Virus record (IMG/VR): IMGVR_UViG_3300037628_000105
Coordinates: 1 to 49,035 of that record
From: a virus
Length of the DNA: 49,035 nucleotides
Reading direction: 5' to 3' (one strand)
The notes below the pieces were generated by a model. The model was not told where the DNA came from, did not search any database, and saw only the letters and a program-made list of their open reading frames with translations. The position numbers and the translations under genes were made by a program. Below are positions 8,231-15,532 of this stretch, piece after piece. Numbering within the stretch: the stretch's first letter is position 1; the number at the start of each line of letters is the position of its first letter.

Positions 8231-9229
8231 ATGGCCACTCTTTCAGTAGCCAATCCCACCTTGCTGGACCTTGCTAAGCGGAGTGATACCGATGGCAAGG
8301 TTACGGCGATTGTAGAATTGCTAAACGAGACCAACGAAGTCCTACAGGACATGAGTTGGATGGAGGGCAATCTGCCTACCGGACATCGAACGACTATTCG
8401 TAGTGGCTTGCCCGCTCCGACGTGGCGTAAGTTGTATGGCGGTGTGCAGCCCAACAAGTCCACCACCGTGCAGGTTACCGATAATACGGGTATGCTTGAG
8501 GCATATGCCGAGGTCGATAAGGCCCTGGCTGATCTGAATGGTAATACCTCTGCGTTCCGGATGTCTGAAGATGTTGCTTTCATCGAGGGCATGAACCAGG
8601 AGATTGCAGATACCTTGTTCTACGGTAATGAGGGCACGGAGCCTGAGGCTTTCACTGGCCTGTCTCCGCGTTATAATGACCTCTCTGCCGAGAACGCTGA
8701 CAACATTGTTGTGGGTGGCGGCGCTGGTGCTGACAATGCCTCCATCTGGTTGGTTGTCTGGGGTCCTCGTACTGTCCACGGTATTGTTCCCAAAGGTTCA
8801 ACTGCTGGCCTGCAAATGCAGGATTTGGGCGAAGTTACCATCGAAGACGTTGATGGTAGTGGTGGCCGGATGCAGGCGTATCGGACGCACTATCGCTGGG
8901 ATGCTGGCCTTACGGTTAGGGACTGGCGTTATATCGTGCGTATCCCGAACATCGATAAGTCTCTGTTGCTTGCCGATGCTTCGTCCGGTGCCGACCTTCC
9001 GGACCTGATGTTCCAGGCCATCGAGCTTATTCCGAATATGTCAGCGGGCCGTGCGGCCTTCTACATGAGCCGGAATACTCGGACCTTCCTGCGGCGTCAG
9101 CTCTCCAACAAGGTGAGTGGTTCCACGTTGACCATTGATCAGGTTGGCGGTGTTCCGGTGATGTCGTTCCAGGGTGTTCCGATCCGTAAGGTCGACGCCC
9201 TGGCGGCTGATGAAGCCTTGGTCTCCTAA
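8231..9229 (+). CDS. Major capsid protein (BPP-1 Bbp17-like)
   Basis: 332 aa. Motifs typical of this capsid family: NETNEVLQDMSWMEGNLPTG (about 37-56), GLPAPTWRKLYGGVQP, an E/D-rich helix with VDKALADLN, ADTLFYGN, then WGPRTVHGIVPKG and IPNIDKSLL. An HK97-type fold is expected from the family. Strong GAGGAAAG site before ATG. Followed by a cement gene as in BPP-1. Confidence 0.9.
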   Translation: MATLSVANPTLLDLAKRSDTDGKVTAIVELLNETNEVLQDMSWMEGNLPTGHRTTIRSGLPAPTWRKLYGGVQPNKSTTVQVTDNTGMLEAYAEVDKALADLNGNTSAFRMSEDVAFIEGMNQEIADTLFYGNEGTEPEAFTGLSPRYNDLSAENADNIVVGGGAGADNASIWLVVWGPRTVHGIVPKGSTAGLQMQDLGEVTIEDVDGSGGRMQAYRTHYRWDAGLTVRDWRYIVRIPNIDKSLLLADASSGADLPDLMFQAIELIPNMSAGRAAFYMSRNTRTFLRRQLSNKVSGSTLTIDQVGGVPVMSFQGVPIRKVDALAADEALVS

Positions 9230-9260
9230 GGCGAACTCTAAATAAGAAAGGAATATTCAA

Positions 9261-9734
9261 ATGATCCTTGACGAACGTACGGAGTTCGCTGATGCAGTAT
9301 CGGTTGCTAATGCAGCCGGTACTGACCTTATCGGTGACGTGATTGACATGACCGTCGCTCGCGATCTCGGTAATGGCCAGCCCGTATATCTTGTTATCAC
9401 GACTGATACTGAGGTCATCACTGGGGGCACGGCTGGTACTATCAAGTTCCAGCTCGCTTCCGATGCCCAGGCCGCGATTGCGACTGATGGTTCCGCTTCG
9501 GTTCACTTCGACACCGGAACCCTGGTCACTGACGATGCGGCTCTGAATGATGCTCGTCTTAATGCTGGCGGTGTTATTGCAGTTGTCGCCCTCCCCGCTG
9601 AGGGCACGGTTTATGAGCGTTATCTCGGTATCCTTGCCGTGGTTGCAACTACGACTGTTACGGCAGGTGCGATTAACGCCTTCCTGACGCTTGATCCGTA
9701 TGGCTGGACGGCCTATCCGGATGCAAGTAACTAG
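9261..9734 (+). CDS. Capsid cement/decoration protein (Bbp16-like)
   Basis: 157 aa. MILDERTEFADAVSVANAAG at the N-terminus, the DIMTVARDLGNGQPVYLVI-like region, and YLGILAVVATTTVTAGAINA with FLTLDPYGW at the end match the Bbp16 jelly-roll cement family, which trimerises on capsid three-fold positions in BPP-1. Low in Cys and beta-rich. Position directly after the capsid gene supports the call. Confidence 0.85.
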   Translation: MILDERTEFADAVSVANAAGTDLIGDVIDMTVARDLGNGQPVYLVITTDTEVITGGTAGTIKFQLASDAQAAIATDGSASVHFDTGTLVTDDAALNDARLNAGGVIAVVALPAEGTVYERYLGILAVVATTTVTAGAINAFLTLDPYGWTAYPDASN

Positions 9735-9826
9735 GTGAGATAGGGGTAGGAGCAGACGTACGGTTAGTCTATTGTAGGTCCCGTCGATCTGCCACCGCCC
9801 CGTCTTCTATAACGGAAGGAAAGACA

Positions 9827-10195
9827 ATGAAAGTTAAACTACTTCGCACTTGGTTCTATCCCGTAGATGCCAAGCCAGTAAATGACAAACGTGCTATCTC
9901 AGGCGGTCGATACAAGAAGGGTACTCATGACGATATACCCGAGGAGCTAAGGCCGTATCTTCCAAAGGATGCGGTAGTCCTTGATGATGACAAGCCTGTC
10001 GTCGTCCCGAAAGAAGACCTAGGAATAGTCCCCCCACAGCTCTCTGACTTCGACGGTGAACGGCTGGATGCTGATGCCGAAGCGAAGCTGTTAGAAGGGG
10101 CAGAAGAGGCCCGTCAAGCGGCTATCAAAGTTAAGCGAGTGGCTGCATTGGCTAAGGCGCGAGAAGCTAAGAAGGCTAAGAAGGACGCGAAGTAA
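9827..10195 (+). CDS. Hypothetical head-tail region protein
   Basis: 122 aa. The N-terminal 45 residues look folded (KVKLLRTWFYPVDAKPVND, then GGRYKKGTHDDIPEEL). The C-terminal 50 residues form a charged, Lys/Ala/Glu-rich helix ending in a lysine cluster. Not recognised. It lies between cement and gp11-like genes behind a 92-base gap containing an imperfect stem (GGGG...CCCC, GCAGA...TCTGC). Stop overlaps next ATG. Confidence 0.6.
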   Translation: MKVKLLRTWFYPVDAKPVNDKRAISGGRYKKGTHDDIPEELRPYLPKDAVVLDDDKPVVVPKEDLGIVPPQLSDFDGERLDADAEAKLLEGAEEARQAAIKVKRVAALAKAREAKKAKKDAK

Positions 10196-10839
10196 TGGCT
10201 CTAAGCGTAGTTCAGATTTGCAATATGGCTCTGTCTCATATAGGCTCTCGTAGTAAGATCGAGAGCTTAACTGAGGCTAGTACTGAAGCATGGCAATGTA
10301 AGCAATGGTATGAGTTTAGTCGCTTACAGGCATTAGAGATGTTTAATTGGAACTTCGCTAAGAAGCGTATTACGCTCTCTGCACACTCTGAAGATCCGCC
10401 TGATGGTATATGGGCCTTTCGATACTCTTATCCCTCTGACTGCGTAGTCGCACGAGAGATTGAAAATATTATTGGCCCGGATGCTGATGCTCATCCGTTT
10501 AAGGTGGAGATGGCTAGTGATGGTGAAAGCAAATCAATCCTGACGAATATTGAAGATGCTAATCTAATCTGTACTTTCGATCAGGCTAATCCCAATATGT
10601 ATACCTCCTTCTTCGTCATGCTACTGTCTTGGGTACTGGCTTCAAACATTGGTTTCTCCCTGACGGGTAAGCAATCTGTCGTTGATCGGGCTCTTGGCAA
10701 TGTCCTTAATCTACAAGTCATGGCTCCTGCTATGAATGCTAACGAGGAAGTAGACAAGCCGCCTCGTGATGCTGATTGGATTAGGGCGCGTCAAGGGGTT
10801 CGTAGAGCCCCTGATGCACGTATTTTGAGGAGCAGTTAA
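10195..10839 (+). CDS. Tail tubular protein A / adaptor, T7 gp11-like
   Basis: 214 aa. VVQICNMALSHIGSRSKIESL at the start, the KQWYEFSRLQALEMFNWNFA helix (about 37-57), WAFRYSYPSDCVVAREI, then TFDQANPNMYTSFFVMLLSW fit gp11-type adaptors, which form a dodecamer between portal and nozzle. Length agrees with the family. Confidence 0.88.
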   Translation: MALSVVQICNMALSHIGSRSKIESLTEASTEAWQCKQWYEFSRLQALEMFNWNFAKKRITLSAHSEDPPDGIWAFRYSYPSDCVVAREIENIIGPDADAHPFKVEMASDGESKSILTNIEDANLICTFDQANPNMYTSFFVMLLSWVLASNIGFSLTGKQSVVDRALGNVLNLQVMAPAMNANEEVDKPPRDADWIRARQGVRRAPDARILRSS

Positions 10840-11030
10840 TGGCTGAGAAGAAAAAGAAAACTACCGCTGATAAGGTTGTTGGCTTCTTTGCCGATAAACC
10901 TATTCCAGGCGGTCCTTCTTCGACGGCATTTCAGCATGTAATCCAGACCCTACGGGAAGTAATTGGTACCGCTGATAAGCAGAAAAAGAAGAAACAGAAA
11001 ACAGCCGCTGAGAAGCTCTTCGGTAACTAA
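10839..11030 (+). CDS. Small lysine-rich protein
   Basis: 63 aa, Lys-rich at both ends with a short hydrophobic-aromatic centre (VVGFFADKPIPGGPSS). No homologue recognised. The overlap with the gp11-like stop suggests co-translation with the tail genes. Confidence 0.5.
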   Translation: MAEKKKKTTADKVVGFFADKPIPGGPSSTAFQHVIQTLREVIGTADKQKKKKQKTAAEKLFGN

Positions 11031-11042
11031 GCTAGGAAGATC

Positions 11043-13121
11043 ATGGTCAAGCAAGTTCAACCGTCATTCACGAAGGGGGAAGTCTCTCCTAAGCTACACG
11101 GTCGTGTTGACACTGGCATGTATCGGGAAGCGCTTCGCACTGCTAGGAATGCTATCGTCCATACCTTTGGAGGTATTAGTAATAGGCCCGGTACAGTATT
11201 CATCGGGCCGGCTAAGGTCCATGATGATGATCAGTTACGTCTAATCCCATTCCAATTCAATACTACCGATCAGTATATGCTAGAGTTCGGAGACCTATAT
11301 ATGCGGGTGATCCGTAATGATGGGCATGTTGTTGAGACCGCTGTTAACATTTCAGGGATCGCTAATACCGCTCTAGCTAAGATCACTACCTCTACCTCGC
11401 ATAGCTATTCAAACGGAGATGAGGTATTCCTTGATGCTATCGGTGGTATGGTAGAGCTGGAGAACCGACGTGTATTGGTTGCCAATGTTACATCGACTAC
11501 CTTCACGATCCAGGATCAATATACCGGGACGGATATTGATAGCACGGACTTCACAGCCTATACCTCGGGCGGGACCGTGGCTAAGGTATTCACTCTTACT
11601 ACTCCTTATATTAGCGCTGATCTTTCGCAGCTAAAGTATGTTCAGTCGGCGGATACAATGACGCTTACCCATCCGAACTATGCTCCCCGAGATCTTACTC
11701 GGACGGATCATGACGTATGGCCCCTCGATGTTATCTCATGGGCTCCGGACACTTCAGCTCCAACTAATGTTGCGGTTGTAGCCGATACTACAGGGGCAGT
11801 AACGCATGAGTATGGTGTCACCGTAATTAATACCACTACGTTTGAAGAGAGCCTAGTGGCTGAAGACAGTATTGCCAATGGCGCAGTCACAGTAGATAAT
11901 ACGATCACCTGGGATGCTCATGCTGATGCTTTGCAGTATAAGGTATATCGGAAGGAGAATGGGCTCTACGGTTTCATTGGAGCCACTGAAGCTACCACGT
12001 TCAAGGATGCTAATATTGATCCGGATACTATTCAGGGACCTCCCATTGCCCGTGACCCGTTCTCAGGAGTAGATAATGATCCTGGTGCTGTAACCTATTA
12101 TGAGCAACGCCTGATCATGGGCGGCACGCTTAACAACCCGGATACCCTTTTCGCCTCTCGAACAGGTAATCGTAGAAACCTATCCATCCGTTTCCCGCTT
12201 CAGCCGGATGATGCTATAGTAGCTACACTGGATAGTCTTGAGGTGAATGAGATCCGTCACTTGACCGCTGCTGCTTCTGATCTGTTGATCTTTACCAGCG
12301 GTAGTGAATGGCGCGCTAACTCGGGGGCAGCTCCGGGCTTCAGTACGATCAATCTGGACTTCAAGCCGCAATCGGCATGGGGCTGTTCCCATCTCCGCCC
12401 CTTGAGGGTAGGAGGGGAGTATCTCTTCGCTGAGGACGGCAATGCTAGGGTAAGGGCCTTAGCCTTTGATGCCTTGACTACGGATGGATATACCTCGACG
12501 GATTTGAACTTCCTGGCAGATCATCTGTTGGCCGATCAAGCTCCGGACGAGTACATCTTGAAGGACTGGTGCTTTCAGTACTTCCCTGAGCCGCGTCTGA
12601 TCGCCGTTCGGACGGATGGTATGGTGCTTACGGCTACCTATGATAAGGTCACTCAGACTATTGGGTGGACTACCTGGGATACAGAAGGCAACTATGAGGC
12701 GACGGCCTCTCTCCGCCGTAATATTAGTTCGGTAGAGGACGGCGTATACTTCATTGTAAAGCGCCGAGTACCAGATGAGAACGGTGATCTACAGGTTGTT
12801 CGGTTGATCGAGAAGCTACATACGCGTAAGTTTGCTGATGAACGTGATGCCTTCTTCTTGGATGCCGGATCGAGCTATGATCCTCAAGTTAACATCACTG
12901 GTATTGCCGAGAGTGGTGATGATATTGTCATCACTACGGATGGACCACATGGATATCAAGTGGATGACGTAGTTGAGTTCGGGGGCATTATCTGGGAGGT
13001 TACGGTTGATGTCCTAGGAAACGATGAGGAAGTTGATTTCTTGAATGATCATCGTTATATTATTACAGTGGTGACATCGAATACATTCACATTCACCTGT
13101 AGCGGAGAGGTACTGTCGTGA
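11043..13121 (+). CDS. Tail nozzle, N-terminal part (T7 gp12-like)
   Basis: 692 aa. It follows the T7 gp12/tail tubular B pattern: PSFTKGEVSPKLHGRVD, RNAIVHTFGGISNRPGT, PFQFNTTDQYMLEFGDLY, a VTSTTFTIQ small domain (about 110-180), YISADLSQLKYVQSADTMTL, YYEQRLIMGGT, and RLIEKLHTRKF...DAFFLDAG near 615. In full-length relatives the DAG-SY motif is followed by the C-terminal barrel. Here the chain instead gains a second VTSNTFTFT-type small domain and stops. The missing end is carried by the next gene. Confidence 0.88.
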   Translation: MVKQVQPSFTKGEVSPKLHGRVDTGMYREALRTARNAIVHTFGGISNRPGTVFIGPAKVHDDDQLRLIPFQFNTTDQYMLEFGDLYMRVIRNDGHVVETAVNISGIANTALAKITTSTSHSYSNGDEVFLDAIGGMVELENRRVLVANVTSTTFTIQDQYTGTDIDSTDFTAYTSGGTVAKVFTLTTPYISADLSQLKYVQSADTMTLTHPNYAPRDLTRTDHDVWPLDVISWAPDTSAPTNVAVVADTTGAVTHEYGVTVINTTTFEESLVAEDSIANGAVTVDNTITWDAHADALQYKVYRKENGLYGFIGATEATTFKDANIDPDTIQGPPIARDPFSGVDNDPGAVTYYEQRLIMGGTLNNPDTLFASRTGNRRNLSIRFPLQPDDAIVATLDSLEVNEIRHLTAAASDLLIFTSGSEWRANSGAAPGFSTINLDFKPQSAWGCSHLRPLRVGGEYLFAEDGNARVRALAFDALTTDGYTSTDLNFLADHLLADQAPDEYILKDWCFQYFPEPRLIAVRTDGMVLTATYDKVTQTIGWTTWDTEGNYEATASLRRNISSVEDGVYFIVKRRVPDENGDLQVVRLIEKLHTRKFADERDAFFLDAGSSYDPQVNITGIAESGDDIVITTDGPHGYQVDDVVEFGGIIWEVTVDVLGNDEEVDFLNDHRYIITVVTSNTFTFTCSGEVLS

Positions 13122-14482
13122 CACTAGAACTCAGTGCTGTCTCTTATGTTGCTACACAAGAGTTTGCGTCTTTTACGACAGGTTCCCCGTTTAACGATGA
13201 TATCACGTTTTCATCGGATGGGGCCTTTGCTTATACTATGGCTAGCGAAAGTGGAGATGAGAATATCTATCGTTTCCCTTTGGCTACCGCGGGACTACTG
13301 AGTAGTATTACGGCCTCTGATAAGAAGTTTAACCTCGAAGGGCTGGTTGCTCTTATCAATCATCGGGGACATACCTGGAATGCCGCGGGTACAAAACTCT
13401 ATGTAGCGGATATTGCTAACTTCCTCGATGAGAGTTTCATTCAAGAGTTTACTCTTGGTACCGCTTGGGACCCCAGTACAATCTCTGGAGTAGTGACTAA
13501 GGATATCTCGGCGACGATCTCTGTTGGTAATCTTAAAGGGATTGATGTCGTAGGTGCGGATGGCTACTTATTCGCAGTCGATGCTTCTGTCCCGTCTATC
13601 GTTAAGTTTACGATGACGGCGGGAGATATCTCAACCCTTGTTGATAGTGGCGATAGTTATACTACGACCCCATTAACCGCTTCGCCAAGGGGTGTTCGTG
13701 TAGGAGGAAGCGGTACACGTCTGTATATCAATCAAGAGTGGCCGTCGGTCGCTTACCAAACGAACCTGTCTGTTGGGTATGATATTACTACTCTCACGGA
13801 CTCTGGTAATTCGCTTGCTATTGCAACTGAGTTACCTGGGGAACAGACATCAGGTTTTGCTATAAGTGATACTTGTATCTATTTTTCCGCCTTTAATGGC
13901 GACATGGATATGCTACAGTATTGTCAAGCAGCGGCTATCAGTAGTGATCCCTGTACTGGAACTTACGTTGAAGGGGGTGTAGTGAGGTTGGCTATCGGTG
14001 TCCTCACAGGTTTCTGGTGGCTTGGCGGTGCCGGTGACGGCAGTAACTGTAAAGTTGTTACAGCCCTGGTTGATGGTAATGTTACAGAACTAGAGGTTTG
14101 TAATGGATCTATTACATTCCCGCGCTTAGCTGCTAGAGCACATATAGGACTGCCTTATACCACCGATATCGAAACCCTCAATATAGAAGCGGGTGGCGGT
14201 GGTACGCTCCAGGGTGGACGAAATAAGATCACGGACGTTACCACGAGGTTTTTCCGTTCAAGGCTTCCTCTAATCGGACCAGACTTCTATGATATGGTTC
14301 AGATGAAGCAGCGGGAAAACGAAAAGTATGGTGAGAGTACAAACCTACTCACTGGAGATAAAACCACTAATATTCCTCCAGATTGGAATAGCCACGGAAG
14401 GATTGCCTACAGGATCAAGGACCCTGTTCCTTGTACTTGGTTGGCGGTTATTCCAGAATTTGAGGTGGAGGATGACGGTTAA
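13118..14482 (+). CDS. Tail nozzle, C-terminal part with beta-propeller-like insertion
   Basis: 454 aa with a GTG start overlapping the previous TGA (GTGA) and an excellent GGAGAGG site seven bases upstream, so independent coupled translation is likely. Residues about 1-285 contain repeated strands such as FSSDGAFAYTMAS, WNAAGTKLYVADI, VGADGYLFAVDA, VGGSGTRLYINQ, the rhythm of a beta-propeller. Residues about 320-450 are the lost nozzle C-terminus: ITFPRLAARAHIGLPYTTDI, ITDVTTRFFRSRLPLIGPD, MKQRENEKYGES, then a VPCTWLAVIPEFEVE end. Confidence 0.8.
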   Translation: MTLELSAVSYVATQEFASFTTGSPFNDDITFSSDGAFAYTMASESGDENIYRFPLATAGLLSSITASDKKFNLEGLVALINHRGHTWNAAGTKLYVADIANFLDESFIQEFTLGTAWDPSTISGVVTKDISATISVGNLKGIDVVGADGYLFAVDASVPSIVKFTMTAGDISTLVDSGDSYTTTPLTASPRGVRVGGSGTRLYINQEWPSVAYQTNLSVGYDITTLTDSGNSLAIATELPGEQTSGFAISDTCIYFSAFNGDMDMLQYCQAAAISSDPCTGTYVEGGVVRLAIGVLTGFWWLGGAGDGSNCKVVTALVDGNVTELEVCNGSITFPRLAARAHIGLPYTTDIETLNIEAGGGGTLQGGRNKITDVTTRFFRSRLPLIGPDFYDMVQMKQRENEKYGESTNLLTGDKTTNIPPDWNSHGRIAYRIKDPVPCTWLAVIPEFEVEDDG

Positions 14483-14939
14483 ACGGGAGGTCGTTGTAGC
14501 AACAATAGACCATGCGATAGAGCTAGCTGAGCATATTCGTCTAGCAGATAAAGAAGAGGTCGAGGCTCTAGGGCTAACCGTGGACCGGGCAGTAGAACAT
14601 GGTGTACGGCGACATGCCTACACATTTCTAGCTAACGGCAAGGTTGTTTGCATCGGCGGGCTGGACCTCCCCTCTTTTTTTTCCAAGGTCGCTTCTCCAT
14701 GGATGTTATCGTCTGAATTAATGGTAGAGCATTGGTTCTTCTTTGCTAAGAATAGTAGACGATTAATCAGACATTGGATGGAACATTACGATAGGCTCGG
14801 TAATTACGTGGATGCACGATACATCACTTCAGTTCGGTGGTTAGAGTGGTGTGGGTTTACGATTTATCCGGCACAGCCCATGCCTCCGCATGGCGTTCCT
14901 TTTCATTACTTTGAGATGGTAAAAGATAATGGGCAGTAG
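14472..14939 (+). CDS. T7 gp13-like virion assembly protein
   Basis: 155 aa from ATG 14472, which overlaps the previous gene and has GGTGGAGG just upstream. A longer in-frame start at 14328 lacks support. It follows the GNAT-like gp13/DUF2833 pattern: VVVATIDHAIELAEHIRLAD, GVRRHAYTFLANGKVVCIGG, PWMLSSELM, and SVRWLEWCGFTI. In T7, gp13 is needed for assembly of the internal core. Acetyltransferase activity is not implied. Confidence 0.75.
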   Translation: MTVKREVVVATIDHAIELAEHIRLADKEEVEALGLTVDRAVEHGVRRHAYTFLANGKVVCIGGLDLPSFFSKVASPWMLSSELMVEHWFFFAKNSRRLIRHWMEHYDRLGNYVDARYITSVRWLEWCGFTIYPAQPMPPHGVPFHYFEMVKDNGQ

Positions 14940-15522
14940 TATAGGCGTAGTCGGGTCAGTCCTAGGAATTGGCAGTAGCCTTCTCGGTGCAGCAGGCGCA
15001 GCCCAACAGTCTGCTGCTAATCAACAAGCTTTCAAATATCGGGCAGCTATTGCTAAGCGTAATCAGGAAATTGCTGGTATTGCTGCTGCTGAAGCTCGTA
15101 GTCGTGGTGAGATCCAAGCTACTGATGCTATTGCTCGTGGTATTCAATCGGAAAGTCAACAGCGATCTCGAGTTTCTCGGCTTATCGGGGAGCAGCGTGT
15201 AGCTCTTGCAGCTTCAGGGGTAAGCGTTGATGCGGGAACAGCGGGGGATATCCAAGCTGATACGGCAGCCCTCGGTGAGTTGGATGCCTTGACAATCCGG
15301 GCCAATACGGAACGTGAGGTGAGGGCACTACGGCTTGCCTCAGCTGATACGGCAGCCCAGTTTGAACAACAAGCTTTGGCCTCGGCTGATGAAGCGGCTC
15401 TCGCGGAACTCGGTGGGACCGCCGCAGGTACAGCTGGTATCTTCAATGTCGGATCTACGCTACTAGGTGGAGCTACATCCGTCGCTACTAAGTGGTTTCA
15501 GTATAACCAAGCTGGCGGTTAA
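14929..15522 (+). CDS. Internal virion protein B, T7 gp14-like
   Basis: 197 aa. A Gly/Ser/Ala-rich hydrophobic start (SVLGIGSSLLGAAGAAQQSA) is followed by a long Ala/Gln/Arg helix containing RVALAASGVSVDAGTAGD and a hydrophobic end (GIFNVGSTLLGGATSV). In T7, gp14 is ejected and forms the outer-membrane part of the DNA channel. Order gp13-gp14-gp15 is kept. Start overlaps the previous gene. Confidence 0.85.
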   Translation: MGSSIGVVGSVLGIGSSLLGAAGAAQQSAANQQAFKYRAAIAKRNQEIAGIAAAEARSRGEIQATDAIARGIQSESQQRSRVSRLIGEQRVALAASGVSVDAGTAGDIQADTAALGELDALTIRANTEREVRALRLASADTAAQFEQQALASADEAALAELGGTAAGTAGIFNVGSTLLGGATSVATKWFQYNQAGG

Positions 15523-15532
15523 GGAGATTTAA

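Noticed and set aside
9735-9826. Possible terminator between the cement gene and the next gene
   Set aside because: An imperfect GGGG/CCCC and GCAGA/TCTGC stem has a loop over 30 bases and no T-run.
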